This document shows, piece by piece, positions 1 to 6,163 of a DNA stretch of 6,163 nt. Location: positions 1 through 6,163 of the forward strand of contig CALGZV010000172.1 of NCBI GenBank assembly GCA_937934385.1, written 5' to 3'. The DNA is from an uncultured Clostridia bacterium. Its GTDB lineage: Bacteria; Bacillota; Clostridia; Oscillospirales; CAG-272. The position numbers and the translations under genes were made by a program. Position 1 is the first letter of the stretch. Each line of letters starts with the position of its first letter. The notes beneath the pieces are model-generated. The model saw only the letters and a program-made list of their open reading frames with translations, was not told where the DNA came from and did no database searches.

Positions 1-188
1 ACGGTCCTCTTTACAGAATGTCTTCGCTCGGTCTTATTTCATCTCACAAAGAGATGGCGGGCGAAAAAAGATTTCGCATGTATTATCATATTGAAGATTC
101 CGGTCTTAAATATCTTGCATACGGCGAAGAACAGATAAATTATGTTTTCTCCGGAGTAATGAGCCTTCTTAACTGGGATAAAAAATAA
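1..188 (+). CDS. PadR-family transcriptional regulator, C-terminal part (5' end outside window)
   Basis: Reading from base 3, the frame is open to a TAA at 186-188 and gives about 61 residues. The fragment starts with GPLYRMSSLGLISS, runs through KEMAGEKRFRMYYHI and ends LLNWDKK. This matches the second half of a PadR winged helix. The recognition-helix end (L-x-RM-x-x-LGLI) is followed by the beta-hairpin wing with a basic stretch and the conserved aromatic pair before an I/T-x-x-x-G turn (YYHIEDSG), then a C-terminal helix. PadR proteins are small cytoplasmic DNA-binding repressors, often regulating their own operon or a nearby transporter; the target here cannot be seen. It ends 22 bases before a strong terminator and so is a separate unit from the downstream phosphorylase gene. 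Family assignment is from recognised motifs only, because the N-terminal DNA-binding half is missing. Confidence 0.72.
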   Translation, partial: GPLYRMSSLGLISSHKEMAGEKRFRMYYHIEDSGLKYLAYGEEQINYVFSGVMSLLNWDKK

Positions 189-209
189 AAAACTAATAAA
201 CTCTGACAT

Positions 210-249
210 GTCAGCGGGGACAGTCTGTTCCCGCTGACTTTTTATTTTT
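210..249 (+). terminator. Rho-independent terminator of the PadR-family gene
   Basis: GTCAGCGGGGAC (210-221) pairs with GTTCCCGCTGAC (227-238) around a 5-base loop. The stem has 12 pairs, one of them a G-U wobble. Five T residues follow directly at 239-243, then more T-rich sequence. It lies 22 bases after the stop codon at 186-188. This is a textbook intrinsic terminator and isolates the phosphorylase gene from upstream transcription. Confidence 0.92.
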
Positions 250-341
250 ATTTTTATTAATATATTTTTCAGCACATACCAATATAAAAAATTTTAGCTG
301 CATACTTTTCGTAAAAAGCATTGCTGCAGTCAAATATTATA

Positions 342-370
342 TTGAAAAATGGAAAATAATATGATATACT
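342..370 (+). promoter_or_regulatory. Sigma-A type promoter of the GH94 phosphorylase gene
   Basis: A -35 box TTGAAA (342-347) and a -10 box TATACT (365-370) are separated by exactly 17 bases. The -10 carries the extended TGn element (T362, G363). Each box differs from consensus at one position (TTGACA, TATAAT). Transcription would start near 377-378, leaving a leader of about 55 bases before the ATG at 433. The surroundings are very A/T-rich, so chance matches are possible, but box quality, spacing and position all agree. Confidence 0.8.
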
Positions 371-384
371 AAATATAAATGCAA

Positions 385-403
385 TTTCGGTACAAGCCGG
401 AAA
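385..403 (+). promoter_or_regulatory. Weak dyad in the 5' leader, candidate operator or small hairpin
   Basis: TTTCGG (385-390) and CCGGAAA (397-403) form an inverted repeat with a 6-base spacer and one bulged G; the inner CGG-N6-CCG is exact. It sits about 8-26 bases after the predicted transcription start, a common place for a repressor to bind. The dyad is short and imperfect and could be chance; no known regulator motif was recognised. Confidence 0.22.
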
Positions 404-413
404 CCTCATAAAA

Positions 414-424
414 AGAAAGGAAAG
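414..424 (+). promoter_or_regulatory. Ribosome binding site of the GH94 phosphorylase gene
   Basis: The purine run AGAAAGGAAAG contains an AAAGGA core (416-421) ending 11 bases before the ATG at 433. An in-frame TAA at 409-411 excludes any longer N-terminus, so this site and the first ATG after it fix the start of the gene. Confidence 0.75.
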
Positions 425-432
425 CTGCGAGC

Positions 433-2784
433 ATGACTCACGCAAATGAAAAGCCGTCATATGAATTTCTTGACGCTTCAAAAGAAATAAAGATAACAAA
501 ATATAATACAGCTACACCGTGGATGAACTACCTCAGTAACGGCGTATTCCACACAATGATATCACAGGCAGGAGGCGGAGTTGCCTTCTACCGTTCGCCT
601 CAGATATGGCGCATCAACCATTACCGTTTCTTCCACCTGCCTACCGACAGAAGCGGATTCTACGTTTATATTAAGGACGGAGATCATATATTCTGCCCGA
701 CCGCAGAGCCTGTATCTGAAAAGCCCGAAAAATGGAGCGCAACACACGGTATGGGATATACCATATTTGAAAGTAAGCACCGCGGAATAAAAGCCGACCT
801 CCGTTTCCATGTCGGATACAAAGAAAATGCGCTCATATGGGAACTCCATCTTACCTCCGATACCGACCGCAAAATCAAGGTATTTCCGTACGTCGAACTC
901 GGAATGATGGAATTCATGCGCGAACTTCAGTGGCAGTGCTACAACAAGCATCAGCTCTCGGTTTACAGCCTTGACGACATTCTCGTATATAAGTACGGCG
1001 TCGAAAATCAACCGCGTCCCGACGAAACTCCTCTGATATATTTTGCAGCCGATTGCCCAGTAACCGGCTTTGACGGTGACCGCGACGAGTTTGTCGGCAC
1101 CTATCGCAGTGAGGAAAATCCGATCGGTCTTGAGCAGGGCTGCACAGGCTCTACCCTTGCAGGCGGAGATCCCTGTTTTGCATTTGAAACAGATATCGAA
1201 CTTAAAGCCGGAGAGGAAAAACGCATCTGCTTCTTCCTCGGCGCTGCAATGACCGATGAGGACATAAAGGAATCGGTTGCACACTGCCGTGAAAATGACT
1301 TCGTAGATTCCTCATTTGCAGAACTCAAAGAAAAATGGAATGAATATCTTTCCAAGTACAGCTGCGAGCTTCCCGATAAAAACGCAGAGCGTATGATCAA
1401 CATTTGGAATCCTTATCAGGCAGAGCGTAACTTCCAGTTCTCACGAAATCTCTCATACTATGCGACCGGAACATTCCGCGGCGTAGGATTCAGAGACACC
1501 GCTCAGGATATTCTCTCAATGATTCCGTTCGATACAGCACGTTCGAGAGAAAAGATCGAGCTTCTGCTCACTCAGCAGTACGGCGACGGACATGTAAACC
1601 ATTACTTCTTCCCGACGGAAGGATATGATCCGGTCACTACCGTACATTCCGACGACCATCTCTGGATCGTTCACACAGTATATCAGCAGCTCGTCGAAGA
1701 GGGCAGCACCGAATTTCTGAATAATAAGGTAAGCTACTACGACGGAGGAGAAGGCACTGTCCTTGAGCATATCAAGAAGTCGATCGACTTTACACTTAAA
1801 AATATAGGTGCAAACGGATTCCCGCTCATGCTCCGCTCAGACTGGAATGACCAGCTCTTCCGCGTATGCCGTCAGGGCAAGGGCGAAAGCATCTGGACGG
1901 CAATGCAGTTTGCTCTCGTTCTTAAAGATATGGCCGCAATATGCGAGCTGATCGGCGAGGACGGATCAAAATACACCGAAATATACGAGCAGCAGAAAAA
2001 GAATATCAACGAAAAAGCATGGGACGGCGAATGGTTCTGCCGCGCCATTATGGATAACGGAAGATATCTCGGTTCAAAGAATGAAGAGCAGGCAAAGATC
2101 TGGCTCAATTCCCAGACATGGTCGGTAATATCCGGAACTGCAGAGGGCGAGCGCGGAAAAACAGCTATGGAAAGCGTTCACCGCATACTCAACACACCTA
2201 TGGGAATCAAGAAGATTGATCCGTCGATCGACGGCTATCCGTCAAAGGAGGATCCTCTTACAAACTACAGCAAGGGCTGCGGTGAAAACGGAGCTATCTT
2301 CTGCCACGCGAACACATGGGCTATAATCGCCGAATGCATGCTCGGCAACGGAGACCGCGCATATGAATACTATAAGGAGCTTCTCCCGATGGAAGCGCAG
2401 GAGCGCGTCGGTGAATGGAGATACAAAGCTGAACCTTATGTATATTCCTCAAATATAATGGGACCGGAATCGCTTCATTTCGGGCTTGCAAACGTAAGCT
2501 GGCTTTCCGGAACCGCCGCATGGATGTACATCGCCGTAACGCAGTACATGCTCGGCGTAAGAGCGCAGTATGACGGACTTCTTATAGATCCCTGCATGCC
2601 CTCAGAGTGGAATGAGGTAACACTGAAGCGCAGCTTCCGCGGAACAGTATACAATATCACTCTTAAACCGACAGACGGAGAGGCATACTTCGAGGAAAAC
2701 GGCGAGAAAACAGTTGCTTCTGTAATTCCCCACATCGCAGGTAAAGCAAGCCGCGACATCACATTCTACTATACTAAGAAATAA
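433..2784 (+). CDS. GH94-family beta-glycoside phosphorylase (cellobiose/chitobiose phosphorylase type)
   Basis: This 783-residue cytoplasmic enzyme should cleave a beta-linked disaccharide or short oligosaccharide with inorganic phosphate, giving an alpha-sugar-1-phosphate and a free acceptor sugar (GH94 chemistry, inverting). No signal peptide or membrane segment is visible. The N-terminal beta-sandwich (about 1-280) opens with the typical TPWMNYLSNG (about 28-37) and an LPTDRSGFYVYI stretch. A linker follows, then the (alpha/alpha)6 barrel (about 330-710) and a small beta cap. Barrel motifs are GFRDTAQD (352-359), SDDH (406-409), the general-acid motif DWND (470-473), LNSQTW (558-563), ENGAIFCH (618-625, with the phosphate-binding histidine H625) and WLSGTAAW (690-697). 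The length suits cellobiose, cellobionate or chitobiose phosphorylases and is too short for cellodextrin or laminaribiose phosphorylases. The exact sugar is not decided: the position before ENG, usually K or R in cellobiose phosphorylases, is G617. It has its own promoter and RBS, and is convergent with the large minus-strand gene. Confidence 0.9.
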   Translation: MTHANEKPSYEFLDASKEIKITKYNTATPWMNYLSNGVFHTMISQAGGGVAFYRSPQIWRINHYRFFHLPTDRSGFYVYIKDGDHIFCPTAEPVSEKPEKWSATHGMGYTIFESKHRGIKADLRFHVGYKENALIWELHLTSDTDRKIKVFPYVELGMMEFMRELQWQCYNKHQLSVYSLDDILVYKYGVENQPRPDETPLIYFAADCPVTGFDGDRDEFVGTYRSEENPIGLEQGCTGSTLAGGDPCFAFETDIELKAGEEKRICFFLGAAMTDEDIKESVAHCRENDFVDSSFAELKEKWNEYLSKYSCELPDKNAERMINIWNPYQAERNFQFSRNLSYYATGTFRGVGFRDTAQDILSMIPFDTARSREKIELLLTQQYGDGHVNHYFFPTEGYDPVTTVHSDDHLWIVHTVYQQLVEEGSTEFLNNKVSYYDGGEGTVLEHIKKSIDFTLKNIGANGFPLMLRSDWNDQLFRVCRQGKGESIWTAMQFALVLKDMAAICELIGEDGSKYTEIYEQQKKNINEKAWDGEWFCRAIMDNGRYLGSKNEEQAKIWLNSQTWSVISGTAEGERGKTAMESVHRILNTPMGIKKIDPSIDGYPSKEDPLTNYSKGCGENGAIFCHANTWAIIAECMLGNGDRAYEYYKELLPMEAQERVGEWRYKAEPYVYSSNIMGPESLHFGLANVSWLSGTAAWMYIAVTQYMLGVRAQYDGLLIDPCMPSEWNEVTLKRSFRGTVYNITLKPTDGEAYFEENGEKTVASVIPHIAGKASRDITFYYTKK

Positions 2785-2810
2785 TTTAAATTTAATAATT
2801 ACAAAAGCTG

Positions 2811-2854
2811 AAAGACCGCAGTTGCTCCGGTATACCGGAGCAACTGCGGTCTTT
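2811..2854. terminator. Perfect 44-bp palindrome, probable bidirectional terminator
   Basis: Every base from 2811 to 2832 pairs with 2854 to 2833, giving a 22-bp perfect inverted repeat with no spacer. The arms start AAAGACCGCAG and the centre is CCGGTATACCGG. It lies in the 94-base gap between the two convergent stop codons (2784 and 2881), 26 bases after the first and 24 bases from the second. Each RNA strand would form a long GC-rich hairpin ending in UUU. The U-tract beyond is short in the plus direction (TTTGTGT) and slightly better in the minus direction (TTTCAGCTTTTG). The position between convergent genes makes shared termination the best reading. Confidence 0.85.
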
Positions 2855-2878
2855 GTGTCAAATCAAATCTGCCAAATA

Positions 2879-5800
2879 TCAGGCAAGTACGGTAACGCGG
2901 TCGATCTTACCGCTTCTTCCGAAGATCTCCGCACTTATATCCGACGGGAGAATGCCGGACTTTATCCCGGCCGTACTTCCGTCACGGTATGATACGGTTA
3001 TTGCAGAAGTATGAGAATCTGCGCTGCCGCTCTTTATATATATTACAGGCGTCTGGCAGAACGAGAAGGCAAAAGAGCCGCTGTCAAGTTCTATATACTC
3101 GGATTCGCCGCTTTCACGTATAAACTCAAATTTTGCAGGTGCGTCAAGGTATTCGTTTTCCCGGACGATCGAAGTATCGAACCTTATGCATCCGTTTTCG
3201 GGAATAACTCCAAGCTCCCCGAAACGAGTTATGATCTCCTCCTTGACCTGTCCGGTCATACCCGGCTGCTTCGCACCTCCGCCGAAAGGCGTGTGTGAAT
3301 ATGCATCCTGAGGGAATGCACCCCAAACCGACGGAGATTTATAAAATCCGAGTCCGGCTCTTACAGAGTAATACTGCTTACCGAGACGTTCCGCATCAGC
3401 TTTATCTCCGTGAGAAAGCGCATCGAAATAGCTTTCCTGCGCGCTGACAAGCAGCTTGGAATTCTGATGCCAGTATATGGAGCCTATACCCTCGTATTTA
3501 TACATGATCTGCGAGCGTCCGGTAAATTCGAAATGTCTGAACATTTCCTCAAATATTTTTATAACAGCCGATGCCTCAAGGCTTGCTTCAGTTTCAAGTT
3601 CAGGATCGGCACAAAGCTTTTCAAGTGCCGCGCGCAACTTTGGCTCAAAGGTAATTTCGGGAGCAAAACGAATATTGCCGAAAGCGTCCTTTACAAAAAG
3701 ATCTCTGTTTCCGTGAGCTATAAGCTTTTTGACAAGTGCGGAACCTGATACAAAGCTCTCCGGAACAATATTTCTCTCCATGAAACGCGCCGTCATTCTG
3801 ACCGGATACAGATAGAAAGAATCATCCCTCTCAGAATAAAGCTCACTGTTTTTCATATTTTCAAGAAGTTCCGCCGCTTCACTTCCGTCAAGTATCCCGC
3901 ATCCGAGTACAGCTACCTGTCCTTCGAGCATCAGGAACAGATTTTTTACGCCTATCCCGTCACCACTGCGTTCGAGAAGATTATATGAATGATAAAATCC
4001 GTCGCTGCGTCTGTTTGCTCTCACCGTATAATCGGTAAAGACGAGCGCAAGCTCTATAAACTTACACAGATCGTCATACGAAAATGCAGTTTTTCCGGTA
4101 AATCCGTCCCCGTATACAACCGTTTTATATCGGTCAAATGCATATCCCATATCGCGGGCAAAATTCATGCGGAGCTTTCCGTCAACCGCTCCCGATTCGA
4201 CCGAAGCACAGTATTTCTCCATAACCGAACGTATATCGCTGAGCCACGTTCCGACCTCATTCGAGATCTCAAACGTTTCATTGCCGTACTGTTCAAACAT
4301 ACGCAAACAGAGAGAAAGATGCCGTCTGAGATGGCAGGCGGTAACGACCGAAAGACCGTATCCGACGATCGCGTTATTAGCGTCGTTCCATTCGGGACGG
4401 CGTGTGTTCATCCAGACTCCGCCGCCGACAATAAGATTGGATATTTTAGATGCGATCGGAATTATCAGCTTTTCCGCAAAAGCCGCAGTATAAATTTTTC
4501 CGTCTTTTATCAGCAAACGGTAATCTCCGCCGAATTTTGCAGAATTTTCACGTAAAACCCTGTTCTTTTCGGCATTAAGAAATATAGTATCTTTGGGATT
4601 TTCAAGCATTTTATCAAACTGTGCGATCTCGTAAGGTACATCCGCATACGAAAATGAATCACAGGCTATAAGACGTTTCAGCGCCTCGGTATCATATTTT
4701 CCGAGCCACTGGATAAGCCTTGAAAGATATATGATCTGATGGTCTCCCCAATATCCCTGAGAGCTGTTGGGATTGCCGGGCTCTGCAACCTCCCAGTCGA
4801 TACCGTCACGCGTTATACGGTACGGGTTATAACCGTCTGCAGTAGACGCATCAAGAAACGCTGCAATAACACTGTCTATATATCCGGGGAAGCTCAGACA
4901 CATAGCCTCCCAGTTCTGGAAAATATCACGCCAGTTTCCTTCGTAATTTGTTCGGGGTGTTCCGTCCTCATTTTTCAATACAATGCTGAATTTATTCCAC
5001 GGTCTCGAAGGATCGCCGTGTCTGCGTGAAAAGCTTATCGGAAGATATTCAAGCGAAAGACGTATAAGATTTTTGTTTCCGGTCTCGCGCGCTCTTTCTT
5101 TAAGCTGTCCGATTGTTTTCACACCGTCAGTCACGCGGTCAATAAGCTCCGTATTTTCATTATAAAATACGGAGTTTCTTGTTTTTACAAAGTCGATAAA
5201 ATCTGCCGTGTCGATCCCGTATCCATGCAGGAACAGTCCTCCGCGCATATTGTTGAACATGACATTGCTCATATGGTGTACCGACGCCATACGGTTTCCG
5301 GTACACTGAAGTCCGTCAGCTTTTGCAATTATGCTCCGAATCTCATGTTCCGAAGCAGCAAGAGCTGCATCAAGGTCGCTGCTCGGAATTCCGCGTGCAA
5401 TAATGCTGACCGCCTCCTGAGACAGTCCTACGTCCGAAACTGTTCTCCACTGCTTTCTTTCGCCTGATTTGAGCGAAAGCTTAAAGTTCAGAAGGAAACA
5501 GCCTCTGTCGCCGAGATTTATATCGCTCTTTTCGATATTTCCGCGAACAAAGCCGTCGAGCGCCTTTTCCGAAAGACAGATATCACAGTCAAAATCGGCA
5601 TCGTACCAGGCAATATTGCACTTAAGCATCTCCTCCGGCTCAGGCATATCGTTTATCGCGGAAGTCAGCGCAAACACGGCGGTATGATCGCCTACAATTT
5701 CTGATGACTTGTATGCATCGCCGAGACAAGGCCACTCGAGCTGAAACGCCGATCTTATACCGTAAGGCAGAATATTCAGAATTCCGTCTATAAGCTCAGC

Positions 5801-6163
5801 GTCGGCATCCTGCGTTCCGCACTGTAAATAAGCAGTTCTGACAATACCGTATTTATCACAGCTCTGCCAGTGATATCCGAAAGTAAGATCGAGAGTAAGA
5901 TTATGCTCCTCGAAAATAACTTCATCACCAAGAACACTCTTAAATATACTTCTTTCTACCTCGTAAGGATTAATAAGCGACTCGGTAAAGGGCTGCCAAA
6001 GCTTCACAGCTCCGTTACGGTTTACTTTTATCAAGGTCTTTGCGCCGGTATCTGTGCTGTGGCACATACGGTCCTCTGTCAGATAAGGAAAATATGCGTA
6101 CTCCGCGCTCTGCCTTCCTGCCGTAACTCCGCCGTTTGATGACAGATAAAACCATATATCATT
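2879..6163 (-). CDS. Large divergent GH94-superfamily protein, putative glycoside phosphorylase (N-terminus outside window)
   Basis: The frame is open from the right edge to a TGA at 2881-2879, giving 1094 residues with no start in view; residues are numbered here from the edge. Residues 1-32 (NDIWFYLSSNGGVTAGRQ, then FPYLTEDR) resemble the opening of large GH94-like proteins, so M33 (base 6067) is internal. I infer an N-terminal beta-sandwich (about 1-300), an (alpha/alpha)6 barrel (about 300-1000) and a C-terminal beta domain. Landmarks parallel GH94 in order: GNWRDIFQN (409-417) for GFRDTAQD, YWGDHQ (471-476) for SDDH, PEWND (590-594) for DWND, LEGQ (746-749) for LNSQ, GSIYWH (894-899) for the phosphate-site ENG...H, and MTG (969-971) for LSGT. 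A conserved-looking RRHGDPSRPWN lies at 380-390. Spacing is much longer than in the 783-residue neighbour (WND to H: 305 versus 152 residues). Length fits large beta-glucan phosphorylases (GH149, GH161 or large GH94), but I cannot assign a family or substrate. A non-phosphorylase role is possible. Confidence 0.6.
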   Translation of the reverse strand, partial: NDIWFYLSSNGGVTAGRQSAEYAYFPYLTEDRMCHSTDTGAKTLIKVNRNGAVKLWQPFTESLINPYEVERSIFKSVLGDEVIFEEHNLTLDLTFGYHWQSCDKYGIVRTAYLQCGTQDADAELIDGILNILPYGIRSAFQLEWPCLGDAYKSSEIVGDHTAVFALTSAINDMPEPEEMLKCNIAWYDADFDCDICLSEKALDGFVRGNIEKSDINLGDRGCFLLNFKLSLKSGERKQWRTVSDVGLSQEAVSIIARGIPSSDLDAALAASEHEIRSIIAKADGLQCTGNRMASVHHMSNVMFNNMRGGLFLHGYGIDTADFIDFVKTRNSVFYNENTELIDRVTDGVKTIGQLKERARETGNKNLIRLSLEYLPISFSRRHGDPSRPWNKFSIVLKNEDGTPRTNYEGNWRDIFQNWEAMCLSFPGYIDSVIAAFLDASTADGYNPYRITRDGIDWEVAEPGNPNSSQGYWGDHQIIYLSRLIQWLGKYDTEALKRLIACDSFSYADVPYEIAQFDKMLENPKDTIFLNAEKNRVLRENSAKFGGDYRLLIKDGKIYTAAFAEKLIIPIASKISNLIVGGGVWMNTRRPEWNDANNAIVGYGLSVVTACHLRRHLSLCLRMFEQYGNETFEISNEVGTWLSDIRSVMEKYCASVESGAVDGKLRMNFARDMGYAFDRYKTVVYGDGFTGKTAFSYDDLCKFIELALVFTDYTVRANRRSDGFYHSYNLLERSGDGIGVKNLFLMLEGQVAVLGCGILDGSEAAELLENMKNSELYSERDDSFYLYPVRMTARFMERNIVPESFVSGSALVKKLIAHGNRDLFVKDAFGNIRFAPEITFEPKLRAALEKLCADPELETEASLEASAVIKIFEEMFRHFEFTGRSQIMYKYEGIGSIYWHQNSKLLVSAQESYFDALSHGDKADAERLGKQYYSVRAGLGFYKSPSVWGAFPQDAYSHTPFGGGAKQPGMTGQVKEEIITRFGELGVIPENGCIRFDTSIVRENEYLDAPAKFEFIRESGESEYIELDSGSFAFSFCQTPVIYIKSGSADSHTSAITVSYRDGSTAGIKSGILPSDISAEIFGRSGKIDRVTVLA

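Noticed and set aside
39..275. Open minus-strand frame of 78 codons across the PadR tail and its terminator
   Set aside because: It reads through the terminator hairpin and an A/T-rich spacer, and is opposite a recognisable PadR fragment; the translation is Phe/Lys/Ile-rich with no motif.
305..318. Inverted repeat CTTTT-N4-AAAAG upstream of the -35 box
   Set aside because: Five-base A/T arms are expected by chance in such A/T-rich DNA, and the symmetry does not extend outward.
269..499. Open minus-strand frame of 76 codons in the promoter region
   Set aside because: It covers the A/T-rich promoter and leader of the GH94 gene and enters its coding start. Its hydrophobic composition follows from base composition, and no start signal was seen.
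562..1284. Open minus-strand frame of 240 codons inside the GH94 gene
   Set aside because: It lies wholly opposite the well-supported GH94 coding sequence, has cysteine-rich low-complexity composition typical of antisense frames, and shows no recognisable motif.
3989..4555. Open plus-strand frame of 188 codons inside the large minus-strand gene
   Set aside because: It overlaps the WND region of the large protein, which has conserved motifs. The plus-strand translation has no recognisable domain, and no RBS is evident.
1..6163. CRISPR arrays, tRNA or rRNA genes, insertion sequences, attachment sites
   Set aside because: No regularly spaced repeats, cloverleaf-like segments, transposase motifs or flanking direct repeats were seen; nearly all of the window is accounted for by coding sequence.

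Overview
The window holds two complete or near-complete carbohydrate-phosphorylase-type genes placed end to end (convergent), plus the tail of an unrelated regulator at the left edge. Coding sequence is moderate in G+C by eye, while the intergenic DNA is strongly A/T-rich. There are Gram-positive-style promoter and Shine-Dalgarno signals, and the two phosphorylase-fold genes are close neighbours. Together these suggest a polysaccharide-using anaerobic Firmicute, perhaps a Ruminococcus/Oscillospiraceae-like gut or rumen Clostridium. This taxonomic guess is an inference from general style, not from a marker gene.

Layout. Bases 1-188 (+) are the last 62 codons of a PadR-family transcriptional regulator, closed by a strong intrinsic terminator (210-249). 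Bases 250-432 are an A/T-rich spacer. It carries a very good sigma-A promoter (TTGAAA, 17-bp spacer, extended TGn-TATACT at 362-370), a short 5' leader with a weak dyad, and a Shine-Dalgarno site. Bases 433-2784 (+) encode a 783-residue GH94-family inverting beta-glycoside phosphorylase (cellobiose/chitobiose phosphorylase type). A perfect 44-bp palindrome (2811-2854) separates it from the opposing gene and probably terminates transcription in both directions. Bases 2879-6163 (-) are a very large gene of at least 1094 codons that runs off the right edge. It keeps the motif order of GH94 phosphorylases (RD...Q, DH, WND, Q, aromatic-H, TG), but with different flanking residues and much longer spacing. 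I read it as a divergent member of the GH94-like superfamily, of unassigned function.

How they fit together. Both enzymes lack visible secretion signals in the part that can be seen; the N-terminus of the large one lies outside the window. A likely setting is intracellular phosphorolysis of imported beta-linked oligosaccharides to sugar-1-phosphate. The 783-residue enzyme would handle a disaccharide-sized substrate. The large protein could act on a longer or different beta-glucan oligomer, or have another role. They are transcribed toward each other, so they are not one operon. The most interesting object is the large minus-strand protein, which may represent an uncharacterised glycoside-phosphorylase-like family.
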